Source of the DNA: Gammaproteobacteria bacterium
GTDB lineage: Bacteria; Pseudomonadota; Gammaproteobacteria; GCA-001735895
Reading direction: 5' to 3'
Length of the DNA: 16,255 nucleotides
Assembly (NCBI GenBank): GCA_003231795.1
Contig: QIJI01000074.1
Span: 1 to 16,255, forward strand
The position numbers and the translations under genes are program-made. Positions 7,143 through 13,960 of the stretch are shown in pieces (position 1 is the stretch's first letter; each line of letters begins with the position of its first letter). The notes beneath the pieces were generated by a model. The model was not told where the DNA came from and ran no database searches. It was given only the letters and a program-made list of their open reading frames with translations.

Positions 7143-8644
7143 TGAGCGATTTACTCACCCATAGAGAATATCTGGCAATTGCCGAAGCATTGAATCTTCC
7201 GTGCAATGCCTTTATCGATGGTAAGTTCCAGGCAGCAAAATCAGGGAAAACCTTCGCCTCGGTGAATCCGGCGACTGGAAAAACCATCGCAAAAATTGCT
7301 GCCTGCGATAAACGTGATGTCGATGTCGCGGTGAAAAAGGCACGCGAAGCTTTTGACGACGGTCGTTGGAGCAGATTACATCCTTCCGAGCGCAAACAGG
7401 CACTGATCCGCCTGGCTAAATTAATGACCCGAAATCGACACGAACTGGCGGTAATTGAAAGCATCGATTCAGGTAAGCCGATACGCGATTGCGCCACTAT
7501 CGATCTGCCGGAAACGCTGACCTGCCTGATCTGGCATGCTGAAGCGGTGGACAAGATTTACGACCAGTCCGCACCGGTTGGCGATGATGCCATGGCAATG
7601 GTCGTGCGCGAACCTGTCGGGGTTGTCGGTTGCGTATTGCCGTGGAATTTCCCGATGTTGATGATGGCGTGGAAAATTGCGCCGGCGTTGGCGGCGGGTA
7701 ACAGCGTCATAGTAAAACCGGCTGAGCAAACCAGCCTGAGCGCATTGCGTATTGCTGAACTGGCGTTCGAAGCCGGAATACCGCGTGGTGTACTGACGGT
7801 GATTCCGGGAATGGGGCCGGATGTCGGCGAACCCATGGGACGCCATATGGGAATCGATATGTTGTCGTTTACCGGTTCAACTGAAACCGGTCGTCGTTTC
7901 CTGCAGTATTCAGCCGAATCCAATTTGAAAAAAATCGTGCTTGAATGCGGCGGTAAGAACCCCGCTGTTGTACTTGAAGATGCCGAAGAACTGGACCTGG
8001 TTGCAGAACATGTCGTTAATGGTGCCTTCTGGAATATGGGAGAGAATTGTTCGTCCAGTTCCCGTCTGATCGTTCACGAGGCGGTAAAAGACAAGCTGAT
8101 GAAACGAATTCTGGCACGTACGCGTAACTGGAAGACAGGCGACCCGCTCGATCCACGACATCATCTCGGTGCGCTGATCGACAAGGAGCATTTCAAAAAG
8201 GTTTCCAGCTATCTTAAAAAGGGTAAAGCGCTGATCGGAGGCAATACCGATCAGGGCAAGTATGTATACCCTACTATTATTGACGGCGTAAAGAGTACTG
8301 ACAAGCTGGCACGGGAAGAAGTGTTCGGTCCGGTACTGGCCGTTATTACCGTGCGTTCTACCGAAGAAGCTATTGCAGTCGCCAACGATACTGAATATGG
8401 CCTTGCCGCCAGTGTGTACAGTGCCAACGGCAAGCAGGCATTGCGAGCTGCGCGTGAGATCAAGGCCGGTACGGTTACGATCAATTGTTATGGAGAAGGA
8501 GATATCACCACGCCGTTTGGTGGTTTCAAGCAATCGGGATTCGGTGGCCGTGACAATTCGATCCATGCACATGACCAGTACACTGAACTGAAAACGATCT
8601 GGATTGATTTAAGCGATCGAAGTGCCGACGATTCGGTCGATTAA
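7142..8644 (+). CDS. NAD(P)-dependent aldehyde dehydrogenase, PuuC-like
   Basis: A full-length (500-residue) ALDH with all catalytic features: PWNF with Asn169, VKPAEQT with Lys192, FTGSTETG at 243-250 (cofactor loop), LECGGKNP with general base Glu268, GENCSSSSR with nucleophile Cys303, and EEVFGPV for the cofactor site. Overall it resembles E. coli PuuC, the gamma-glutamyl-gamma-aminobutyraldehyde dehydrogenase, from the N-terminal FIDGKF to the C-terminal ELKTIWIDL. It should oxidise an aldehyde made by its operon neighbours to a carboxylate in the cytoplasm. The residues after the cysteine (SSSSR) differ from the IAGTR of PuuC, which may mean a different substrate. The ATG overlaps the stop of the preceding gene by one base. 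Confidence 0.93.
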   Translation: MSDLLTHREYLAIAEALNLPCNAFIDGKFQAAKSGKTFASVNPATGKTIAKIAACDKRDVDVAVKKAREAFDDGRWSRLHPSERKQALIRLAKLMTRNRHELAVIESIDSGKPIRDCATIDLPETLTCLIWHAEAVDKIYDQSAPVGDDAMAMVVREPVGVVGCVLPWNFPMLMMAWKIAPALAAGNSVIVKPAEQTSLSALRIAELAFEAGIPRGVLTVIPGMGPDVGEPMGRHMGIDMLSFTGSTETGRRFLQYSAESNLKKIVLECGGKNPAVVLEDAEELDLVAEHVVNGAFWNMGENCSSSSRLIVHEAVKDKLMKRILARTRNWKTGDPLDPRHHLGALIDKEHFKKVSSYLKKGKALIGGNTDQGKYVYPTIIDGVKSTDKLAREEVFGPVLAVITVRSTEEAIAVANDTEYGLAASVYSANGKQALRAAREIKAGTVTINCYGEGDITTPFGGFKQSGFGGRDNSIHAHDQYTELKTIWIDLSDRSADDSVD

Positions 8645-8662
8645 GACCCGGTAGATTAAAAG

Positions 8663-10006
8663 ATGACACAGGTTAAGTTAAAGCCTGCCGATCTGGGGCA
8701 GTCGGGCTGGACCGAAATTTTGCCGGTGAGATCAGCACAGGCGTCGTTACAGCAGGATATCGAATGCGACTACCTCATCGTCGGGGCCGGCTTTGCCGGA
8801 CTCTCGGCTGCCCGGCGTCTGCGTCAACTAGAGCCGGAAGCCAGTATTGTTATGCTCGAAGCACTCGAGGTTGCGCAGGGTCCCTCTGGCCGCAATTCGG
8901 GTTTTATGATCGATTTGCCGCACGGGCTCACTACGGGTAGCTACGCCGGTGACGATTCCCGTGATCGACGTTATATCAATATGAACCGGGCTGCGATCGA
9001 ATTTGCAGCCTCGGCAGCGCGACAGTTTGAATTTCCTGCCGAAGCCATAGAGGCCAGCGGCAAAGTCAATGCGGCCGCCTGCGGTATTGGCGAGCGCCAG
9101 AATCGCGAATATGCAATCCACCTGGACCGGCTCGGCGAAGCCTATGAGATGCTCGATGCCAGGGCCATGCAGGACCTGTGTGGCAGTGACTACTACCAGG
9201 GTGGTTTGCGTACTCCCGGCACTGCGGTACTGCAACCGGCGATCTACATCCGAGCTTTTGCCGATGCGCTGGTACAGCAGGCAAACTGTCAGTTGTATGA
9301 AAATACGCCGGTCACCGAGTTTGCGCGTGAAGCTGATCGATGGAATGTCAAATCAAAACAGGGCTCGGTAAGTGCCAGTCGAATGATACTGGCGGTCAAT
9401 GGTTTGATCGAAACATTCGGCTTTTATCGGCAACGGCTAATGCATATCAACTTATATGCATCGATGACCCGTGCGCTGAGCGAATCTGAAATGGAGCTAC
9501 TGGGTGGTGCCAGTCGTTGGGGAATTACGCCGTCTGATCCGATTGGGTCAACCGTAAGGCGCATCGATGGTAGTGGTGGAAACCGCCTGATTATTCGCAA
9601 TCGCTGTACCTATGAGGGATCGCTGGAGTTGCCGCAAAATCGACTGCAGCAGATTAAGCCGGATCACGAGCGCACTTTTTACGCTCGTTTCCCAATGTTG
9701 CGAAACGTTGAGATGGAATACTGCTGGTCCGGTAGACTGTGTTTGAGCCGTAACGATGTCTGGGCAGTCGGCGAACTTGATCAAGGGCTGTTCAGTGCCT
9801 GTTGTCAGAATGGCCTGGGTGCAACTCGCGGTACCGTCGCCGGCATTGTTGCGGCTGAAATGGCCAGTGACGTCGACAGTGCAAGTCTGATACCCGACTA
9901 CCAGGAGGAAGTTGCGCCGCAGCGATTATTTCCCGAGCCCTTCATGACCCTGGGCGCACGAAGCGTAATCCGGTTGAAGGAAAAACGCGCAAGTCGCGAA
10001 TTGTAA
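8663..10006 (+). CDS. FAD-dependent oxidoreductase, DAO/PuuB-like
   Basis: The 447-residue protein has an N-terminal Rossmann motif, VGAGFAGLSAARRL, with GxGxxG at 41-46 and Glu66 at the end of the second strand (VMLEA). GPSGRNSGF follows at 73-81, a block typical of glycine, D-amino acid and gamma-glutamylputrescine oxidases of the DAO superfamily. The C-terminal CQNGLGATRGTVAG closes the FAD site. Such enzymes oxidise an amine or amino acid to an imine, releasing an aldehyde or keto acid, and pass electrons to oxygen or the respiratory chain. It begins 18 bp after the aldehyde dehydrogenase and is the last gene of the operon, followed at once by a terminator. The exact substrate cannot be read from the sequence. 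Confidence 0.9.
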   Translation: MTQVKLKPADLGQSGWTEILPVRSAQASLQQDIECDYLIVGAGFAGLSAARRLRQLEPEASIVMLEALEVAQGPSGRNSGFMIDLPHGLTTGSYAGDDSRDRRYINMNRAAIEFAASAARQFEFPAEAIEASGKVNAAACGIGERQNREYAIHLDRLGEAYEMLDARAMQDLCGSDYYQGGLRTPGTAVLQPAIYIRAFADALVQQANCQLYENTPVTEFAREADRWNVKSKQGSVSASRMILAVNGLIETFGFYRQRLMHINLYASMTRALSESEMELLGGASRWGITPSDPIGSTVRRIDGSGGNRLIIRNRCTYEGSLELPQNRLQQIKPDHERTFYARFPMLRNVEMEYCWSGRLCLSRNDVWAVGELDQGLFSACCQNGLGATRGTVAGIVAAEMASDVDSASLIPDYQEEVAPQRLFPEPFMTLGARSVIRLKEKRASREL

Positions 10007-10007
10007 G

Positions 10008-10035
10008 ACGGCGGTCCAACAATTCGCCGTTTTTT
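10008..10035 (+). terminator. Rho-independent terminator of the catabolic operon
   Basis: ACGGCG (10008-10013) pairs perfectly with CGCCGT (10025-10030) around an 11-nt loop and is followed by a T-run (10030-10035). It begins two bases after the stop codon of the FAD oxidoreductase gene, so the operon ends here. Confidence 0.75.
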
Positions 10036-10040
10036 AAAGG

Positions 10041-10077
10041 TCCCCGCCTACGCGGCGGTCCGACGTATCGGGATGAC
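10041..10077. repeat. REP-like palindromic remnant
   Basis: CCGCC (10044-10048) and GGCGG (10054-10058) form a short hairpin. The element ends with CGGGATGAC (10069-10077), the exact reverse complement of the GTCATCCCG that starts the element at 342. The arm matching CGGGATGAC on the other side is not intact, so this copy is partial or divergent. It lies in the convergent gap between the catabolic operon and the small orphan gene. Confidence 0.4.
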
Positions 10078-10109
10078 GGAGCAATAGGGGTGGGAACAAG
10101 GTTAGCGAG

Positions 10110-10463
10110 CTATTCTTTATTGCCCATGGTGAACTTGGTGCCGGGTGGTCGATTAGCGGTTATTTTTTGTCCGCGTAAGTTCAATATGCGATGTTGATCC
10201 AGCAGCATCTGGTACAGAAACATCAATTCATCCTGTACTTCAATCGGGAATCCGGCACGGCGTTTGCCGCCTTCGACCAGGATCAGTTCTTCGAGATACT
10301 TTTTTCCTTCGGAGTAACGCCATAATCCGGTAAGGGTTTTAACGATGCGCGGGAACGACTCAATCGCTGCCGGGTCACCGGCACGTTTGCGTTTGAGCAT
10401 TTCGCTCTTGCGGAACAATTGTTGCGCAAGGGCAGGGTTGATGACGCGATTATCTACTGGCAT
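10110..10463 (-). CDS. Hypothetical protein, 117 residues
   Basis: I do not recognise this protein. It is soluble, basic and predicted to be mostly helical, with no signal peptide or membrane segment. Notable stretches are FRKSEMLKRKRAGDP near the N-terminus, KTLTGLWRYSEGKKYLEELIL in the middle, DELMFLYQMLLDQHRILNL towards the C-terminus and a Pro/Gly-rich tail (RPPGTKF). The residue make-up and lack of low-complexity filler support a real gene, although no clear ribosome binding site precedes the ATG at 10461-10463. It is divergent from zapE and convergent with the catabolic operon. No function is proposed. Confidence 0.6.
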   Translation of the reverse strand: MPVDNRVINPALAQQLFRKSEMLKRKRAGDPAAIESFPRIVKTLTGLWRYSEGKKYLEELILVEGGKRRAGFPIEVQDELMFLYQMLLDQHRILNLRGQKITANRPPGTKFTMGNKE

Positions 10464-10736
10464 TAAAATTGAAACGTCGTGATTTAGGGATGTATTCCAC
10501 TAAAATGGGGTGAAAAAGCATTAAAATCAATCCATTTCAGCCGCTTTTCTACAGAAAAGTATATATTGATTCATATTAAATTCAATACGCTCAGCCTGTC
10601 TTGTCAAGATATTAGCAAAAAACATTAATAAAGTACGATAAGATACTGAAAAACAGGTATATTTCGATGAACAAATATCGCAGGTATTGCCATGTCCCTG
10701 ACATGTTGCGGGCCTGTTCTGTAAACATTTAAGCGC
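10464..10736. other. AT-rich divergent intergenic region upstream of zapE
   Basis: This 273-bp gap separates two divergent genes and is richer in A and T than its surroundings. TTGTCA at 10601-10606 followed by TAATAA-like sequence at 10626-10631 could be a weak promoter towards zapE, though the 19-bp spacing is poor. I see no hairpin, tRNA or convincing small ORF. Confidence 0.4.
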
Positions 10737-11825
10737 ATGAAGCCATCGCAAAAATACCAGTCGTTGCTGCAGCAGGCAGAATTTGTTGCGGACGATGCGC
10801 AGCAAAAGTCCGTTGTGTTACTCGATGATTTGTATGATCGCATCGTCAGTGGCGAGTCGATTTCGTGGTGGCGGCGGCTATTTGTACCCGTGTCTGACGC
10901 CAAAGCGACAACCGGCATCTATTTCTGGGGCGGTGTTGGACGCGGTAAAACCTTGCTCATGGATATATTTTATCAGTCGTTGCCGCAGCGGGTTGGCGCA
11001 CGTCGAATTCATTTTCATAGTTTCATGAACCAGATCCACGCCGCTTTGAATCTACTGGATACCAGTGAACCACTCAAGCAAGTGGCGCAGGATATTGCAC
11101 AAAATACCCGCGTATTGTGCCTCGATGAGTTTGTCATTATCGACATAGGCGACGCAATGATCATGGCAGGACTGCTCGAATCCCTATTTGCAAATGGCGT
11201 GATACTGGTAACTACTTCTAATGCGATGCCTCGGAATTTGTATAAAAACGGATTGCAACGTGCGCGCTTTTTACCGGCAATCGGCTTAATCGAAAATCAT
11301 TGCCAGTCGGTAAATCTGGACGGCAAACAGGATTACCGGCTGCGTTTCCTCAGTCAGACCGACCTGTATTCGGTACCGCACACGAGTGCAACCACTGAAT
11401 TAATCCAGCAGTATGTTAGCGAATATGTCAGCCCGATGCAGACCGAGCAAGCCGATCTTGTGATCAACGGCAGGTTGCTTGAACACCAGTTCTGTGCCGA
11501 AGACACGGTCTGGTTCAGTTTCGGCGAGCTTTGCGAAACCACCCGCAGCCAGAATGACTACCTCGAACTGGCCCGTTTATTTAACACGCTGATTCTGACG
11601 GATATTCGTCAAATGGATGAAACCGATGATGATGTTGCCCGACGTTTCGTACTACTGATCGATGTGCTTTACGACCACCAGGTTAAATTAATTTGTAGCG
11701 CGGCGGTCTGTGCGGATGAGTTGTATTCAGGAAAACGTCTTCAATTCGAATTCGAACGCACTTCGAGTCGGCTACTGGAAATGCAATCACAAGACTATCT
11801 GGCCCGCGCGCATACTCAGCACTAG
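10737..11825 (+). CDS. zapE: Cell division protein ZapE (AFG1-like ATPase)
   Basis: The 362-residue P-loop ATPase opens its core with TGIYFWGGVGRGKTLLMDIFY, in which GGVGRGKT at 65-72 is the Walker A motif. IHFHSFMNQIH follows at 91-101, then Walker B in LCLDEFVIIDIGDAMI (Asp130, Glu131). TTSN at 159-162 is a sensor-like motif, and RNLYKNGLQRARFLPAI at 166-182 is highly typical of the AFG1/ZapE family. In E. coli, ZapE binds FtsZ and modulates the Z ring during constriction, mostly under stress. The length is close to that of other bacterial members. One oddity is DEFVIIDIGDA where most members have DEFFVxDIADA. The gene's TAG stop (11823-11825) overlaps by two bases the start of the palindromic element downstream. 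Confidence 0.92.
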   Translation: MKPSQKYQSLLQQAEFVADDAQQKSVVLLDDLYDRIVSGESISWWRRLFVPVSDAKATTGIYFWGGVGRGKTLLMDIFYQSLPQRVGARRIHFHSFMNQIHAALNLLDTSEPLKQVAQDIAQNTRVLCLDEFVIIDIGDAMIMAGLLESLFANGVILVTTSNAMPRNLYKNGLQRARFLPAIGLIENHCQSVNLDGKQDYRLRFLSQTDLYSVPHTSATTELIQQYVSEYVSPMQTEQADLVINGRLLEHQFCAEDTVWFSFGELCETTRSQNDYLELARLFNTLILTDIRQMDETDDDVARRFVLLIDVLYDHQVKLICSAAVCADELYSGKRLQFEFERTSSRLLEMQSQDYLARAHTQH

Positions 11826-12089
11826 TGCTCTTTCAATATGATAATCACGAGTTCAGTTAGCTTGTCTGGGTTCACGGCAAGGCGTGTCTCGCCGGCAATG
11901 GCGGTACCCTTGTCAAGAGGCACAACGCTGTCCGTGGACCCAGACAAGCTAACCCGCAGGGCGTTCCTGAGGTGTCCCGCAACCGCGTTTCAGTGCTTGA
12001 CAAGGGTACGGCCATTGCCTGCGCACTGCGCCTTGTTGCGAAACACCACAGGAGCGCTGAACTCGTGATTATCATGTTGAAAGAACACT
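11824..12089. repeat. Composite 266-bp palindromic element: two inverted stem-loop units with conserved core and variable stems
   Basis: The gap between convergent genes is almost filled by a tiled set of inverted repeats in the order A B C B' D C' D' A'. A (11824-11856) matches A' (12057-12089) at 31 of 33 positions. B (11856-11877) matches B' (11932-11953) at 21 of 22, and the exception is a G-T/G-U wobble. C (11878-11917) matches C' (11996-12035) at 33 of 40, with 23 of 24 in the inner block 11894-11917 / 11996-12019. D (11962-11983) matches D' (12035-12056) at 18 of 22. Only short spacers remain (11918-11931, 11954-11961, 11984-11995). Each half is therefore one unit, A-X-C-spacer-X', in opposite orientation. 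A and C are shared, while the 22-nt stems B and D are unrelated in sequence. Nothing in it resembles a transposase, integron attC site or known RNA family that I can name. CACT occurs at 11820-11823 and 12086-12089 and might be a target-site duplication. Confidence 0.9.
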
Positions 12090-12092
12090 GGG

Positions 12093-13061
12093 TTACCAGT
12101 TGAATTCGGCCAGCAGTCCCGCATGGTCCGACAGGCGATAATCGATTGAACCGAAACGGATCGATTCCAGATCAAGACCAAAGTCGGAATTTACCAACAG
12201 GTAATCCAGTTGCTGTTTTTTGCGCCGAAAAATAAATGAATAACGTTTGTTTTCCGGAATGCTACGTGTCAGGTCGATGAAGTCAGGGTCGATCAGATCC
12301 CGGCTGCGTAGCTGTGGCTTTTGTTGATCGGGATCACCGCGAAGCGTGCCTACCACATCAACATAATCATCACTGGGTGTCAGCGCATTGAAATCTCCCA
12401 GCACGATTAATTTCTCCCCGCCGCGCTCGCGTTGAAATCGGTTACTCCAGGCCGCAATGGTTTCAGCCTGCTTTTTACGCTTCAGCCTGACTCGATTACC
12501 ATCACGTTCGCTATCGATGCCACGCATTGATCGCAGATGTAGATTTAACAGCGACAGGCAGCGCTTTTCCTTGCATACCTGTAGATACAGTGGCGGACGT
12601 GAAAACAAAGGGTAGCCGCTGGTTGGCAGCACATGCTCGGCAAACAATTGCTCTACCTGTTTTATCTGAAGATCGGATCGCAGCAGATATCCAACATTGA
12701 TTCCAGAGATATCCTGACCGGGCAACAACACCGGGCGATATTCAACCCTGTATCGCTTGCCAATTTCGATGGCCAGGTATCGCAGGACCCGCAGATTTTC
12801 AACTTCCTGTAAGGCGATGATCTGCGGTAGACCATACTGTCTGGCGAAAATTTTTGCGGCGCTACGGATTTTTTGGCGAAAGCGGGTAGGCGAGACAATT
12901 TTTTCCTCCAGGCCGTCGTCGATATGGTCGAACATCTGATTCATATTCTGACTCAGGATTCGGATCAGCTCGGACGCTGGCACGGGGACCGGTATCACCA
13001 GTAGCAGTACAACTATGACCCCTGCTATTGGTGAATTACGTCGCGAATCCTGGATGCCCAT
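12093..13061 (-). CDS. Secreted or membrane-anchored endonuclease/exonuclease/phosphatase (EEP) family protein
   Basis: The 322-residue protein has an N-terminal hydrophobic stretch (about 11-29, after RR at 7-8) ending in PVPASEL, which looks like a signal peptide or anchor. The EEP fold motifs follow in order: SQN at 37-39, LQEVEN at 84-89 (metal-binding Glu86), NLHLRS at 173-178, GDFNA at 222-226, QLDYLLV, and SDHAGL at 311-316 (catalytic Asp-His pair). The superfamily includes DNases, RNases and lipid phosphatases, so the substrate is open. The signal argues for a periplasmic or extracytoplasmic role. The ATG at 13061 lies inside the upstream phosphatase-like gene, a 37-bp overlap. Moving the start downstream would remove the signal, so I keep it. 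The stop is 3 bp from the palindromic element. Confidence 0.85.
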   Translation of the reverse strand: MGIQDSRRNSPIAGVIVVLLLVIPVPVPASELIRILSQNMNQMFDHIDDGLEEKIVSPTRFRQKIRSAAKIFARQYGLPQIIALQEVENLRVLRYLAIEIGKRYRVEYRPVLLPGQDISGINVGYLLRSDLQIKQVEQLFAEHVLPTSGYPLFSRPPLYLQVCKEKRCLSLLNLHLRSMRGIDSERDGNRVRLKRKKQAETIAAWSNRFQRERGGEKLIVLGDFNALTPSDDYVDVVGTLRGDPDQQKPQLRSRDLIDPDFIDLTRSIPENKRYSFIFRRKKQQLDYLLVNSDFGLDLESIRFGSIDYRLSDHAGLLAEFNW

Positions 13062-13840
13062 AACTCGAATAATTGAGGGGTGCTGGCCGCGATGACCGAG
13101 CGGGATTGCAGCGACCGGTTGAAGATGGGTTCTGCGTCAAAGGTTTCGCAACGACCGCCGGCTTCTTCGGCCAGTAGTACACCGGCGGCATAATCCCACA
13201 GGCGCTCACGCCCATGAACCAGCAAGTTGACGCGCCCGGCAGCCAGCCAGGCCCATTCGAGAGCGCAGCTACCGATATTGCGTTGCGATTTATAGGGACT
13301 GTCCTGCACCAGGCTGGTCCCCAGTTTTTGGCTAAGCCGTTTGAAATCTACAAAGGCAATTGATCTGCCAAGCTCGGCGGGTTGTTCGAGGCGTTTGACG
13401 CGTATCCCGTTAATCCATATGCCCTGGCCTTTGATGGTGCTGAAGAACTCGTCTCGATTGGGATCATAAATGACAGCCATGACGATCTGTCCATCGCTGA
13501 CCAGCCCCAGTGAAACCGAAAACAATGGTACCGTGGCGTGAAAATTGGTGGTGCCATCAACCGGATCAAGGCACCAGTAGTCCTGTCCGCTTTGCATCAC
13601 CTCAATCTGCTGCTGCTCATCGATTTCTTCGCCCAGCATTTGCACCTGCGGATAGTGCTGCTGCAATGTTGTGGTCAAGCCGGTTTGCATCGCCAGATCC
13701 GCCTCGGTTACGATCGAGCCATCGGCTTTGTAGTTGGCAGTAGAACAGGCATAGTAAATCGCGAGATTGGTTTCGGCGACAGCGCGTATAATTTCCTGTA
13801 ACTTGATCAGATCGTCAAACTGATAATGATTCTGCGACAC
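13025..13840 (-). CDS. Inositol monophosphatase family protein
   Basis: The 271-residue protein has the three metal-site motifs of the family: LGEEID with Glu71 and Glu72, LDPVDGTTNF at 91-100 (Asp92, Asp95), and LWDYAAG with Asp217. Family members (SuhB, CysQ, histidinol-phosphatase HisN and fructose-bisphosphatase types) use magnesium to hydrolyse small phosphate esters in the cytoplasm. The motifs alone do not separate these subtypes. The divergence from SuhB in the substrate loops (for example CALEWAWLAAGRVNLLVHGRERLWDY) and the lack of an adenosine-recognition pattern I could name leave the substrate open. Its 3' end overlaps the EEP gene by 37 bp on the same strand, so the two are probably translationally coupled. 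It is divergent from the DamX-like gene. Confidence 0.88.
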   Translation of the reverse strand: MSQNHYQFDDLIKLQEIIRAVAETNLAIYYACSTANYKADGSIVTEADLAMQTGLTTTLQQHYPQVQMLGEEIDEQQQIEVMQSGQDYWCLDPVDGTTNFHATVPLFSVSLGLVSDGQIVMAVIYDPNRDEFFSTIKGQGIWINGIRVKRLEQPAELGRSIAFVDFKRLSQKLGTSLVQDSPYKSQRNIGSCALEWAWLAAGRVNLLVHGRERLWDYAAGVLLAEEAGGRCETFDAEPIFNRSLQSRSVIAASTPQLFELWASRIRDVIHQ

Positions 13841-13960
13841 GCATGCTCCAGGGAATTAAAGAAAATTGGAATCGGGTCCTGCGAATGCAGTATAAACTAC
13901 AGCTATCAATTTGCCTTAACAACTTACCTGTTTTGACTTACCCATTCTAAAAGGCGGCTT

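Noticed and set aside
7910..8572. 220-codon minus-strand open frame inside the aldehyde dehydrogenase gene
   Set aside because: It lies opposite the catalytic region of a full-length ALDH and has no family-like features.
11824..12089. Integron attC site or retron msr-msd
   Set aside because: The ends do not fit the RYYYAAC/GTTRRRY core-site pattern, there is no integrase, and no reverse transcriptase gene lies in the window. The paired-unit layout also differs from both.
11824..12089. CRISPR array or insertion sequence
   Set aside because: The repeats are inverted, not regularly spaced direct repeats, and there is no transposase reading frame within 266 bp.
12093..13061. Twin-arginine export of the EEP protein
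   Set aside because: The RR at residues 7-8 is followed by NSP, not the S-R-R-x-F-L-K pattern, so an ordinary Sec signal or anchor is more likely.
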